Positions 49,197 to 58,618 of a DNA stretch of 64,000 nucleotides are shown piece by piece (within the stretch, counting starts at the first letter, position 1; each line of letters opens with the position of its first letter). Position numbers and translations under genes: made by a program. The notes below the pieces were generated by a model. It had not been told where the DNA came from and searched no databases. It worked only from the letters and a program-made list of their open reading frames with translations. Origin of the DNA: Dyella sp. AtDHG13 (GTDB lineage: Bacteria > Pseudomonadota > Gammaproteobacteria > Xanthomonadales > Rhodanobacteraceae); contig NZ_QICJ01000011.1 in assembly GCF_003201105.1 (NCBI RefSeq), positions 124,001-188,000 on the forward strand, read 5' to 3'.

Positions 49197-50798
49197 TCAA
49201 TCGGCCAGCACGCCGGCATCGCGCAGGCGCCGGCGCAGCCCGTCCAGCCGGTCGCCGTAGCGCGCGCTGCGCGCCGTATCGCGGCGCAGGGGCTGGCGCA
49301 CCTGGGCGGCGCTGGGCGCGCTCAATACCGCACGCGGCGTCTTGTGCGGCTCCAGGCAGGCGGCATCGAACGGCAGTTGGCAGAAGTCCAGCAGGCGGCG
49401 AATCATCGTCTCCGGTTCAGCCAGCAGTGCTTCGTATTCGAGATCGAACACGCGGCCGGGGTATTTCCCGGTCCAGAAGCGCGCCAGCCGCAGGAAGTCG
49501 ATGCAGTAGTCGGCCATTTCGTCCAGGTCGCTGCCGAAGCCGTTCTTCTCGCTGAAGCATTGGCGATAGCACGCCAGGCAGGTTTCCACCGGGTCGCGCC
49601 GCACGATGACCACGCGCGCGGCGGGCAACATCGCCAGCGTGGAGCCGATGAGGTACCAGTTCAGCAGGTTCTTGTCGGTGAAGCGCGGCTTGGCCTGGCG
49701 CCAGCGCGCGGTGCGCGCGAGGTATTCCTGGCCCAGGCGGTGCCAATCCTGCGCCGACGCGTCCGCCGTCCACAGCGGATAGGCCGAACGGCGACGGCGG
49801 GTTTCCGCATCGATCACCTGCGCGAGGTCGTTGATCTCGTTGGCGCCCGCCACCTCCGGATGCGAGGCGAGGATCTGTTCCACCAGGGTGGAACCGGAGC
49901 GCGGAATGCTGGTGATCAGGATCACCTCCTTGCCGAGCTGCGGGTCCACGGGCGGCGGCGCGTCCTGCGTGGCGACGCGCAGGATGTCGTCCACGCGCTT
50001 GCGCTCGCCGGCCGCGTCCCATGGCGTGCGCTTGCGCCGCGAGGCATTGGCAGCGGCGAATGCATCGAAGGCGTGCAGATAGTCGCCCTGATCCTCCAGC
50101 GCCTTGGCATGCGTGAAGCCCAGCATTTCGCGATGGCGCGGCGGCAGGTCGGTGCGTGCCAGCGTGCGCGCCAGGAACGCCGCCTCCCGTGCGTCGAAAC
50201 GCACGGTGTTGAGATTGGAAAGCCCGAACCAGCCTTCCGCGTTGATGGGATCGCGCCGCAGCACCTCGCGGAATCCCGCGATGGCCGCGTCGATCTCGCC
50301 CAGGCTGGCCTGCGCCTTGGACAGGGACAGCAGCGCCGACAGGTGCGTGGGGTCGAGCTCGCGCGCCTTGCGCAAGGCGGCTACGCCGTCCTCGGTGTGC
50401 GCCAGCCGTATCAGCGCTTCGCCAAAGTTGTACCAGGCCGCCGCCGACGTGGGCTGGATCTCGCAGGCGCGCCGCATGTGCGCCAGCGCCTGCTCGATCT
50501 CGCCGCGCTCGAACAGCGCAATGCCCAGGCAGACGTGCAGATCCGAATCGTCGGGCCACACCGCCAGCACGCGCCGGAAGCAGTCGATGGCGCGCGCGTT
50601 GTCGCCACGGCGCTGCGCCACCATGCCGAGCATCCGCAGCACGGTCGCGTCCTGCGGCGCCAGCGCGAGCGCGTCGAGCAAGGAACGCTCCGCGGCATCG
50701 AACGCACGGTGCGACCATGCCTCGCGCGCCTTCGCCAGCAGGCGCTCGGCTTCTGGCGGCAGCGGGGACGCGCCTTGCGTCGGTCGGGGTTCTGTCAT
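49197..50798 (-). CDS. TPR-repeat sulfotransferase
   Basis: A 533-residue cytoplasmic protein. Residues about 15-260 form tandem tetratricopeptide repeats (for example AAWYNFGEALIRLAHTEDGV, AALRKARELDP). Residues about 290-510 form a PAPS-dependent sulfotransferase domain with the 5'-phosphosulfate loop TSIPRSGSTLVEQILASHPE and the 3'-phosphate motif VVIVRRDPVETCLACYRQCF. Genes of this type often lie beside TonB-dependent receptors in Xanthomonadaceae, Caulobacter and sphingomonads (from memory), as here; the acceptor is unknown. The start at 50798 is the first ATG; a TTG start at 50837 is less likely. A terminator separates it from the receptor gene. Confidence 0.9.
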   Translation of the reverse strand: MTEPRPTQGASPLPPEAERLLAKAREAWSHRAFDAAERSLLDALALAPQDATVLRMLGMVAQRRGDNARAIDCFRRVLAVWPDDSDLHVCLGIALFERGEIEQALAHMRRACEIQPTSAAAWYNFGEALIRLAHTEDGVAALRKARELDPTHLSALLSLSKAQASLGEIDAAIAGFREVLRRDPINAEGWFGLSNLNTVRFDAREAAFLARTLARTDLPPRHREMLGFTHAKALEDQGDYLHAFDAFAAANASRRKRTPWDAAGERKRVDDILRVATQDAPPPVDPQLGKEVILITSIPRSGSTLVEQILASHPEVAGANEINDLAQVIDAETRRRRSAYPLWTADASAQDWHRLGQEYLARTARWRQAKPRFTDKNLLNWYLIGSTLAMLPAARVVIVRRDPVETCLACYRQCFSEKNGFGSDLDEMADYCIDFLRLARFWTGKYPGRVFDLEYEALLAEPETMIRRLLDFCQLPFDAACLEPHKTPRAVLSAPSAAQVRQPLRRDTARSARYGDRLDGLRRRLRDAGVLAD

Positions 50799-50850
50799 GT
50801 CGTCACCGGTGACGGTCGTCCTGCCGACTATATACAAGGCGCGAGCCCGG

Positions 50851-50879
50851 AAAAAAAAGCGCCGGGCCAGGCCCGGCGC
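50851..50879 (-). terminator. Rho-independent terminator after the Oar-type TBDR gene
   Basis: A perfect 9-bp stem (GCGCCGGGC, loop CAG, GCCCGGCGC at 50859-50879) is followed on the minus strand by TTTTTTTT. It lies 22 bases after the receptor stop, so the sulfotransferase gene is a separate unit. Confidence 0.93.
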
Positions 50880-50901
50880 GCGGGGAGACGACAGCGCGTC
50901 G

Positions 50902-53900
50902 TCAGAAGTCGTACGCGACGGAGAACCGCACGTACCGGGGAGCCACCGTATCCTGCACGCGTCCGTAGTCCGGATTCGGACTGGACGTGGTGCCGTAGAA
51001 GTCGTTGTAGAACACCGGCGTCTGCTGGTCGAACAGGTTGATCACGGCCACGTTGAAGTCCAGCTTGTGATCGGCCCAGGTCGGCTTGTAGTCGACGTTG
51101 AGGTTGACCTGATGCGTCCACGGCAGGCGCCCCAGCGAGCCCGGCGGCACCGGCACGCCGCCACACCAGTAATAGGTGTGCGAACCATGCAGGGCGAGCT
51201 GGTCCGGTCCGTAGCCGCCGCGGCAAAGGCGTGGCGTGCCGGAAGCCATGTAGATGTTCGCGCCCACGGCCCAGTCCTTGGACACCTGGTACGCGCCGTA
51301 GAACTTGATCTGGTGCTTGCGATCGTTGGGCAGCACGCCGGAGGAATATTCCATGCGCTCCGGGAAATCCCACCCGGTGGTGAGCGATTCGTAGGAGCCG
51401 CCCTGCTGCGAATACGTGCTTACCGGGCCTTCGTCATTGCCCCAGGTGCGCGAGAACATGTAGTCGAACTTGGCGAACCACTTGCCGTCCCAGGCGTGCT
51501 CCAGCGACAGGTCCAGCGAGTAGTAGCGGCGCGTCGCACCCTTGGGGAAGGCCTGGTCCTTGGCGGTCAGCGTCACCGGCACCAGGGCGCCGCTGGGCGA
51601 CTGCATCAGCAGCTTGGCCGTCTCGCCCGGGTTGATCAGCACCAGGCTCTGCGCCCATTGGCTGCAGGTGTCGGGCGTCATGTACGCATAGCCCTGCGCA
51701 CGCCCGGCCGCGCATTCGATCTGGATGTCGTCGAAGTCGTCGATGATGCGGTTCATGCGCTGATAGCTGCCGGTGGCGCCGAACACCCAGCTGGTGCCCA
51801 GCATGTCGAACTGCTGCTGCATGCCCAGCACGTAGTTGTCGGAGAACTCGGCCTTGATGTTCTGCGCGGTGGAAACGCGCGGATCCTTCGCCTGCCCGTA
51901 TTCGCTGTCGATGGACACGCCGGTCGACGGGTTCTGCGGCAGCGGCGTGAAGCCGATGGGCGCGCCGGTGTTCGGATCGATGCCCGTGTAGGTGCCGTAC
52001 ACGCCGGCGTTCGTGACGGGCGCGGCGATGGACAGCGCCACCTGCTCCGGCAGCGCCAGGTAGTAGCGGCCGGCGTTGCCGAATACCTTGAGGCTGGAAT
52101 CGCCGTGCACGTCCCAGCTGAAGCCCAGGCGCGGCGCCCACTGCGGCTTGGTCAGGCGGATATAGGGCACGCCGGAAGCGTCGTAGTTGGTGAACTGGTC
52201 GCTGCGCAGGCCCAGGTTCAGCAGCAGGTTGGGCGTGACCTGCCAGTTGTCCATCACGTACTGCGCGCGTTGCGCCACGCGCACCGAGGCCACGCTGATG
52301 TCCGTGTGCTGCTGCACGTAGTAGCAGCGCATGGTGCCGGTGGCGTCGGGATGGCACTGCGTCGAGGGCGCGACGTAGGGCGGGACATTGGGATCCACGC
52401 CGAACACCGGCGAGCCCGGGTCGCTCTGGCCATAGATCCACTGATAGCCCGGGCCGGGATCGACCGAGCCGTCGTTGATGTCGCGCGAGTTGATGTTGTC
52501 GATGCCGACCTGAAGATCATGGTCGCCCAGCTTGTAGTCCAGGTTAAGGCGATAGTTCGTCACCGACTCCTTGTGGTCGGGGTCGGCAATGGACGAATTG
52601 ATCTGCGAATTGGAAATGCCGCCGGGCGGCGCGAAGGCCGGATCCTGCTGGGAGTTGCTGGCGATGTGCGGCAGCATCGGGTCGTAACCCGGAAAGGCGG
52701 GCTGTCGCGTGTAGTAGGTGCCGTGCATCTTGCCGACCGTGGCGTTCAAGGTCAGCGCGTCGGTGATGTACGAGGTGTAGTTGGCCACCCACACCTTGAA
52801 GGTGGTGCGGCTAATCTGGTCGAGGCTGTTGAAGTTGCCTTGCTTGAGCGTGTCGTAGTCGAAGTCGTAGATCGTGCCGTCGGTCTTGTGCGCGTTCTGC
52901 AGATAGGTCGCGCTGAGCACGTTGCTGTCGTTGATGTTCCAGTTCAGCTTGGTATAGAACTTCGGATCCTGCACTTTCCACGTCTCGGTGGTGGCTGTGC
53001 TGCTGAACTCCGAAGTGGTGCGGTAGTTGGTGTTGTCCTGCTCGGCGCCCACGAAGAAGAACAGCTTGTCCTTGATCAGCGGGCCGCTGATGTAGGCGTC
53101 GTAGATGTTCTCGCTGCTGCTGTTGTGGTTGCGATAGACGGCGAGGTCGCCGGGCCGGTTGCCCTGGTTGGTCACCAGCGGGTTGGCGAAATAGAAATTG
53201 TCCGGATCCGAACGCAGGCTGCCGGGCTGCCACAGGGCGCGCACGCCAAAGTGCCAGTCGTTGTCGCCGCTCTTGCCGATCTGGTTGATCACGCCGCCGA
53301 TGGAGCGGCCGTAGCGGGCGTCATAACCGGTAGTAAAGGTCTGCTGCTGCTCGATCGCGCCGTACGGCAGCGACACACCACCCTGGTTGTTGAGCAGCTC
53401 GGTGGTGTTCATGCCATCGAGGTAGTACGCGTTCTCCGCCGTGGACGCACCACCGAACACCAGGTTCGGCGTGCCCAGCGGGCCGGTGCCTATCTCGGGC
53501 GAGCCCAGGTTGACGCCCGGCGCCAGCAAGGCGATGTTCTCGGCGGTGCGCTGCAGCGGCAGCTGCTGCAGCTGCTTGGCGGTGATCGTCGTCACCTGGT
53601 TGGTGGTGGTCACGTCAATCGGCGGCAGCGAATTGCCGGTAACGCTGATCGTGCCCAGCGTCTTGGCGCCCGCTTCCGCGGTAGGCACGGCAAAGTCCAC
53701 CACCACCGAACCTGCCGCCACCGGACTGACGCCGCTGCGCGAATCCACCACCTTGCCATTCTGCAGCAGCGACACGGTATAGGTGCCGACCGGCAAGGTG
53801 ACCGAATACTTGCCGGAAGTACCCACGTCGGTGCTGCGATTGAAACCCGAGCCACCCGTGATCTGGATGGTTTCACCCGCAACGGCCGGAACGCTGCCGT

Positions 53901-54033
53901 AGATGGTGCCGTTCGTCGCCTGGGCCCAGGCCGCGCCGTTGAACCCCAGCGTGGCCGAGCTGATGGCCAGTGCCAGCGCCTTGCGCCGGAGGCCCTTCTT
54001 TCCATGCAACGAACGCAAGGACGTTACCTTCAT
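50902..54033 (-). CDS. TonB-dependent receptor, Oar type, with N-terminal carboxypeptidase-regulatory-like domain
   Basis: A 1043-residue outer-membrane protein. The signal peptide (KALALAISSATLGFNGAAWA) ends near residue 38. A carboxypeptidase-regulatory-like beta-sandwich follows (about 40-115, TNGTIYGSVPAVAGETIQIT through GTYTVSLLQNGKVV). The plug is next: TITAKQLQQLPLQRTAENIA, then LLAPGVNLG, AYYLDGMNTTELLNNQGGVS and GYDARYGRSIGGVINQI. The barrel ends in VAPRYVRFSVAYDF. The start at 54033 follows GGGGAGAGCAG. Oar-type receptors often move proteins, peptides or glycans; the ligand is not visible. The neighbours are a TPR-sulfotransferase and a divergent M61 peptidase. Confidence 0.92.
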   Translation of the reverse strand: MKVTSLRSLHGKKGLRRKALALAISSATLGFNGAAWAQATNGTIYGSVPAVAGETIQITGGSGFNRSTDVGTSGKYSVTLPVGTYTVSLLQNGKVVDSRSGVSPVAAGSVVVDFAVPTAEAGAKTLGTISVTGNSLPPIDVTTTNQVTTITAKQLQQLPLQRTAENIALLAPGVNLGSPEIGTGPLGTPNLVFGGASTAENAYYLDGMNTTELLNNQGGVSLPYGAIEQQQTFTTGYDARYGRSIGGVINQIGKSGDNDWHFGVRALWQPGSLRSDPDNFYFANPLVTNQGNRPGDLAVYRNHNSSSENIYDAYISGPLIKDKLFFFVGAEQDNTNYRTTSEFSSTATTETWKVQDPKFYTKLNWNINDSNVLSATYLQNAHKTDGTIYDFDYDTLKQGNFNSLDQISRTTFKVWVANYTSYITDALTLNATVGKMHGTYYTRQPAFPGYDPMLPHIASNSQQDPAFAPPGGISNSQINSSIADPDHKESVTNYRLNLDYKLGDHDLQVGIDNINSRDINDGSVDPGPGYQWIYGQSDPGSPVFGVDPNVPPYVAPSTQCHPDATGTMRCYYVQQHTDISVASVRVAQRAQYVMDNWQVTPNLLLNLGLRSDQFTNYDASGVPYIRLTKPQWAPRLGFSWDVHGDSSLKVFGNAGRYYLALPEQVALSIAAPVTNAGVYGTYTGIDPNTGAPIGFTPLPQNPSTGVSIDSEYGQAKDPRVSTAQNIKAEFSDNYVLGMQQQFDMLGTSWVFGATGSYQRMNRIIDDFDDIQIECAAGRAQGYAYMTPDTCSQWAQSLVLINPGETAKLLMQSPSGALVPVTLTAKDQAFPKGATRRYYSLDLSLEHAWDGKWFAKFDYMFSRTWGNDEGPVSTYSQQGGSYESLTTGWDFPERMEYSSGVLPNDRKHQIKFYGAYQVSKDWAVGANIYMASGTPRLCRGGYGPDQLALHGSHTYYWCGGVPVPPGSLGRLPWTHQVNLNVDYKPTWADHKLDFNVAVINLFDQQTPVFYNDFYGTTSSPNPDYGRVQDTVAPRYVRFSVAYDF

Positions 54034-54433
54034 GATCTGCTCTCCCCAGACGATGAAACCCAAGTAGCGCTGCCTCGATGAAGTCATGGCGTGTTGCTTC
54101 GTCGTGCCGGCAGACACCCAACCCTTACGGCAACAACCGCCGCGGCTCCCCAGCCACGGACCGGTAGGTCACCCGAGCATACTCATCGCCTCACGCAAAC
54201 CACCAATGAAAAGACCTGCATCCGGCATAGCTGGAAGTTATGGTTTCCGCCGTCGCGATTGCGCCGGATAGCATCGGCGGGTGCGGCGGCGCAGGCATCC
54301 GCGGGAGTCGTGACGTGCGTGGATGGCCGGCTCTACTTGTCCGCGGCCGCCGTGTACGATGCCTCGCGTCCGAGCGGCCTCGCGCTGGCAGCCGCGGATA
54401 TGGACGGCCAACTGAAACTCCCGGGGAGAGCGC
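54034..54433. promoter_or_regulatory. Divergent spacer between Oar-type TBDR and M61 peptidase genes
   Basis: A 400-base stretch with no supportable gene. It must carry two divergent promoters, but I cannot point to clear -35/-10 pairs. A TAGCGCT core occurs at 54065-54071, but it matches the LacI-type box at only 9 of 14 positions, so it is not counted as an operator. Confidence 0.45.
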
Positions 54434-56332
54434 ATGAAACGACTGACGCGATGGCTGGCCATCGTCATCCTGGCCGCTTGCGCGCCGTGGACGGCCCAGG
54501 CGGATGAGCACGCGGCGGACGGAATCGTCGCGTTGACGGTGCGCCTGCCTGATCCCAGCCAGAAGCTGCTGTACGTGCACGAGACCATGCCGGTCACGCC
54601 GGGCCCGCTCACGCTCTACTACCCGAAGTGGATTCCCGGCGATCACTCGCCGGACGGGCCCATCGAACTGCTCATGGGCCTGCAGTTCAGCGCGGGCGGC
54701 CAGCGCATGGCCTGGCAACGCGATGAGCTGGACCGTTTCACCTTTCATCTGGACGTGCCGGCAGGCGTGCGGCAACTGGACATCGACTTCCAGTTTCCCG
54801 GCGCGGAACGCGTCACGCCCCATCTGATGGGCGTCTCGTGGGACCAGGTGGCGCTGTATCGCGCGGGCTCCCCCACGAACACGCAGATCTACCAGCCGAC
54901 GCTGATCATTCCCGCCGACTGGCACCATGCCAGCGCACTGGAAACGGCGACGCAGGAAGGTGGACGCATCGCGTTCAAGCCGGTGCCATTCAATACCCTG
55001 GTCGATTCGCCGGTGATCGCGGGCCAATATTTCCGGCAGATCGACCTGACTCCGGCGGGTTCAACGGTGCGCCGCTATCTGGACATGGTGGGCGACAACG
55101 CCGCCGCGCTCGATCTGTCGGACGCGCAGATTGCTAGCTATCGCCGCCTGATCGAACAGGCGCAGCGCTTGTTCCACTCCCACCATTACGACAGCTACCA
55201 CCTGCTGCTGACCTTGAGCGACTACGTGCCGGTGGGTGGACTGGAACATCATCAATCCAGCGACGACCGCGCACGCAGCGGCTCGAAGATGTTCGCCGAC
55301 GCCGACCACTTCATGCTGGATGCGTCGCTGCTTCCGCACGAATACACCCACTCGTGGAACGGAAAATTCATGCGCCCGGCGGGCCTCTGGCAACCGGACT
55401 TCGAGCAGCCCGAGCGCCCCGGCATGTTGTGGATCTACGAAGGTCTCACCGTCTACCTGGGCGACATGCTCACCGCCCGCAGCGGCCTGTGGTCGGCCGA
55501 CACGTGGCGCCAGGTGCTCGCCTATCGCGCAGCCGACATGGCGTATCGCCCCGGCCGCGCATGGCGCCCGCTGACCGATACCGCCGTCGCGGTGGATTAC
55601 TCCGCGCCCACCGCCTGGGGCAACTGGCGACGCCAGAACGACTTCTACCGCGAAGGCGAATTGCTGTGGCTCGCCATCGACATGCGCATTCGCGAACTCA
55701 GCCACGGCAAACGCTCCGTCGATGATTTCGCCCGGCTGTTCTTCAGTGTCGACGACGGCAGCTACGTCACGCACACCTATGGCTTCGACGACGTGGTCGA
55801 CACGCTGGGCAAGGTGCAGCCTGATGACTGGGCCAGCTTCCTGCATGGTTGGATCGACGGCGTCGATGATCAGGTGCCACTGCTTTCCGGCATCGAGGCC
55901 AGCGGCTGGCAGCTGGCGTATACCGACCAGCCATCCCGATATCAGCACGCGATCGAGAACGTGGGGCAGGGCGAGCTGGAAGTGAAGGGCATCAACGCCA
56001 TGTTCTCGCTGGGCCTGTTCCTCAAGGACGATGGCGACGTCATCGACGTGCTGTGGAACGGGCCAGCCTTCAAGGCCGGCATGGCGCCCGGCATGAAACT
56101 GGTCTCGATCAACGACCGCGCATTCAGCGCATCCGTCCTGCACGACGAAATGGCCCGTGCGCAGCAAAGCAGGCAGCTGCTGCAGCTTCGCGTGAAGAAC
56201 GACGGCGTCAGCGAACTGCACGTGGTGCACTACGTCGATGGGCCGAAGTATCCCAACCTGGTGCGCGCACCGGGCAAACCCGACGTGCTGCGGGAGATCC
56301 TTGCGCCGAGGCCCGGCGGCGACGGTCCGTGA
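54434..56332 (+). CDS. M61 family metallopeptidase (glycyl-aminopeptidase-like), probable lipoprotein
   Basis: A 632-residue exported peptidase. The N-terminus MKRLTRWLAIVILAACAPWT has a lipobox (LAAC, Cys16), so membrane anchoring is likely. The zinc site HExxH is in LLPHEYTHSWNGKFMRP; the third ligand Glu is in LWIYEGLTVYLGDML. GGLEHHQSSDDR just before matches the family. The C-terminal 100 residues look like a PDZ domain (WNGPAFKAGMAPGMKLVSIN). M61 enzymes cut short peptides, in some cases preferring N-terminal Gly. It is divergent from the Oar-type receptor gene. Confidence 0.93.
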   Translation: MKRLTRWLAIVILAACAPWTAQADEHAADGIVALTVRLPDPSQKLLYVHETMPVTPGPLTLYYPKWIPGDHSPDGPIELLMGLQFSAGGQRMAWQRDELDRFTFHLDVPAGVRQLDIDFQFPGAERVTPHLMGVSWDQVALYRAGSPTNTQIYQPTLIIPADWHHASALETATQEGGRIAFKPVPFNTLVDSPVIAGQYFRQIDLTPAGSTVRRYLDMVGDNAAALDLSDAQIASYRRLIEQAQRLFHSHHYDSYHLLLTLSDYVPVGGLEHHQSSDDRARSGSKMFADADHFMLDASLLPHEYTHSWNGKFMRPAGLWQPDFEQPERPGMLWIYEGLTVYLGDMLTARSGLWSADTWRQVLAYRAADMAYRPGRAWRPLTDTAVAVDYSAPTAWGNWRRQNDFYREGELLWLAIDMRIRELSHGKRSVDDFARLFFSVDDGSYVTHTYGFDDVVDTLGKVQPDDWASFLHGWIDGVDDQVPLLSGIEASGWQLAYTDQPSRYQHAIENVGQGELEVKGINAMFSLGLFLKDDGDVIDVLWNGPAFKAGMAPGMKLVSINDRAFSASVLHDEMARAQQSRQLLQLRVKNDGVSELHVVHYVDGPKYPNLVRAPGKPDVLREILAPRPGGDGP

Positions 56333-56473
56333 GGCGACGACGCGGCTCCCGGCCGCCGCGCGGCCGGGTTGTCCATCACGGGGACGGGCAGCCATCGGTT
56401 GATGCGGCGCAACGTGTCGCCATGGGTGCGAGACGCTACTTTCACGGCAAGTACCTGCCTTGGGGATTGCAGG

Positions 56474-57640
56474 ATGTTGCCGCACCGCGTCGCACTGCTG
56501 TTCAACGCCAACAAGGTCTATGACCGGCAGGTCATCGCCGGCATCGGGCAATACCTCACCTTTACCCGCGTGAAGTGGGATCTGTTCCTGGAAGAGGATT
56601 TCCGCAGCCGCACCGTGGGCATACGGCAATGGCGCGGCGACGGCATCATCGCGGACTTCGACGACCCGGTCGTGGCCGAGGCCGTGTCGTCGCTTTCCAT
56701 TCCGGTGGTGGCGGTCGGCGGCTCCTACCGTGACGAGTCGCAGTATCCGACCGGCCTTCCCTACGTGGCCACCGACAACCGTAAACTGGTGGAGCTGGCC
56801 TACGGACACCTGATCGAGAACGGGCTGGAGCACTTCGCGTTCTTCGGCAAGCCACCGGAGCCGGACAACCGCTGGGCGCACGAACGCGAGATGTGGTTTC
56901 GCCACCTCACCGCCACGGACGGACTGGAAGGCATCGTCTACCACGGCTCGCCGACCAGCGCCGGCGGCTGGGGCCGCGCGCAGGAAGAGGTGGCGTCATG
57001 GATACGCTCGCTGCCCAAGCCGGTCGGCATCATCGCCGCCACCGATGCGCGCGCGCGGCAGCTGCTGCAGGCATGCATCGTGGGCGACATACCGGTGCCC
57101 GAGCAGGTGGCGATCGTCGGCATCGACAACGACCCCATCGTGCAGGTGCTCAGCGGCATACGGTTGACGTCGGTGATGCAGGGCACCGAGGAGATGGGCC
57201 GCGCCGCCGCGCAGCTTCTGCACCAGATGCTGCATGGCGGTGACTGTTCGGGCACCCGCATGCTGCTGCCGCCCGCCGGCATCAACGTGCAGGCAAGCAG
57301 CCTGTACCAGTCCATCCGCAGCCCGCACGTGATGCGGGCCAGGCACTACATCCGCCAGTACGCGTGCATGGGCATCAAGACGGAACAGGTCGCCGGCTAC
57401 GTCGGTGTATCACGCACCTTGCTGGAAGAGCATTTCAAGCGGGAGCTGAAGAAATCGGTGCACCAGGTGATCCTGGAACACAAGCTGGAGAAGGCGCGCC
57501 ACATGCTGGCCGACCCCTCCGTGTCGCTCACGGACGTTGCCGTCCGCAGCGGGTTCACGTCGCTGCAATACATGTACGTCGTGTTCCGCCGCGAGTTCAA
57601 CTGCACGCCCAAGCAGTTTCTTGAGCGACTGAAGGCCTGA
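56474..57640 (+). CDS. xylR: XylR-type regulator (LacI-like sensor plus AraC DNA-binding domain)
   Basis: A 388-residue regulator of the E. coli XylR type. Residues about 1-270 form a periplasmic-binding-protein-like sensor domain (HRVALLFNANKVYDRQVIAG; DIPVPEQVAIVGIDNDPIV). Residues about 285-388 form an AraC double helix-turn-helix (IKTEQVAGYVGVSRTLLEEH and VSLTDVAVRSGFTSLQYMYV). The start at 56474 has GGGG nine bases upstream. It is an activator class that senses D-xylose. It is not beside xylAB in this genome; it lies 14 kb away, after the M61 gene and before a broken receptor, and so may control that receptor or act in trans on xylose genes. Confidence 0.87.
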   Translation: MLPHRVALLFNANKVYDRQVIAGIGQYLTFTRVKWDLFLEEDFRSRTVGIRQWRGDGIIADFDDPVVAEAVSSLSIPVVAVGGSYRDESQYPTGLPYVATDNRKLVELAYGHLIENGLEHFAFFGKPPEPDNRWAHEREMWFRHLTATDGLEGIVYHGSPTSAGGWGRAQEEVASWIRSLPKPVGIIAATDARARQLLQACIVGDIPVPEQVAIVGIDNDPIVQVLSGIRLTSVMQGTEEMGRAAAQLLHQMLHGGDCSGTRMLLPPAGINVQASSLYQSIRSPHVMRARHYIRQYACMGIKTEQVAGYVGVSRTLLEEHFKRELKKSVHQVILEHKLEKARHMLADPSVSLTDVAVRSGFTSLQYMYVVFRREFNCTPKQFLERLKA

Positions 57641-57642
57641 GC

Positions 57643-57666
57643 GTTGCCGGCAAGACTGCCGGCAAC
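57643..57666 (+). terminator. Hairpin after xylR
   Basis: A perfect 10-bp stem (GTTGCCGGCA, loop AGAC, TGCCGGCAAC) begins 3 bases after the xylR stop. The tract after it (CTCTTGAGC) is not T-rich, so termination is possible but not certain. Confidence 0.55.
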
Positions 57667-57763
57667 CTCTTGAGCAACGCTTTCGATCATCGCCCACGAA
57701 GGCGAAGCGCCGGGCCGGGGAAGACAGCGCGACCCGCGCGCCGCCGCCCCTGCTCGCCCGCCG

Positions 57764-58618
57764 TCAGAACGTGGCGCGAAACACCAGTTCGTAGCGGCGA
57801 TCGTTCTGGAAGATGGCGCGTGTGTACAGCTTCGGATCCACCACGCCATTGACGTAGGTCGAGGGCCCCATCAGCACGCGCGTGGTCGAGTTGGTGAGAT
57901 TATTCATTTGCAGGCCCACCTGCATGGCCTTGTTGATGTGATAGAACACCGAGGCATCGAGCTGGCCGTAGGCGTCGTTCCACATCGGCAGATAGGTATC
58001 GCCCGAATCCTCCGTGGTGATCAGGTAACGGCTGCGCCACGACCACGCCAGGCGAGCCGACCACTTGCCGTACTCGTACATGCCGATCAGGTTGTAGCTG
58101 TTCTGCGACAGGCCGGCCATGGGCAAGGCCGGGTTGGTGACGATGAAGTCCGCGCCGCAGGAGCCGTTGGCGTGATCGGGATCGCAGGAGGTGGTGCCGG
58201 TGATCTTGCTGCTGCGCAGGAAGGTGTAGTTGGCCTGCACACCAAGCCCTTTCCATGCCCCCGGCAGGAAATCGAAGAACTGCGAGTAGCCCGCCTCGAC
58301 ACCCTTCACGTTGCCGGTGCCGGCGTTCTGCGGTCCGGTCACCGCGAACTCCTGGCCGCTGATGTTCTCGGCGGTGACTTCGTTGGTGATGTAGTTCTTG
58401 ATCTTCTTGTAGAACACGGTGGTGTACAGCATGCCGGTCGGCGAGAAATACCATTCCAGCGCCGAGTCGAACTGGTTGGCTTCCATCGGCTTCAAGTCCG
58501 GATTGCCGCCGGTGCTGGCGGTCCAGCCGGTGATGGTCGGCTGCTGGCCGGCCGGGCCGCCCCACGATGCGCCGAGCTTCATGTACGAGTTGAGCTGATT
58601 GATGTCCGAGCATGGATG
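57764..58618 (-). pseudogene. C-terminal fragment of a TonB-dependent receptor, cut by mobile DNA
   Basis: About 280 residues of an outer-membrane receptor barrel remain: MKLGASWGGPAGQQPTITGW, then GNPDLKPMEANQFDSALEWY, KGVEAGYSQFFDFLPGAWKG, GLGVQANYTFLRSSKITGTT and the C-terminal NDRRYELVFRATF. Signal peptide, plug and most of the barrel are absent. On the plus strand a new gene starts at 58612, inside the broken end, and the DNA beyond it is less GC-rich. The receptor is therefore interrupted near 58.61 kb. The missing 5' part may lie beyond the right edge of the window or be lost. The frame stays open to 58705, but that part (RRRPAGLQCGCGAIEC) does not look like receptor. Confidence 0.85.

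Noticed and set aside
54062-54075. A further LacI-type box upstream of the Oar-type TBDR
   Set aside because: AAGTAGCGCTGCCT keeps only the TAGCGCT core and matches 9 of 14 positions, which is expected by chance in such DNA.
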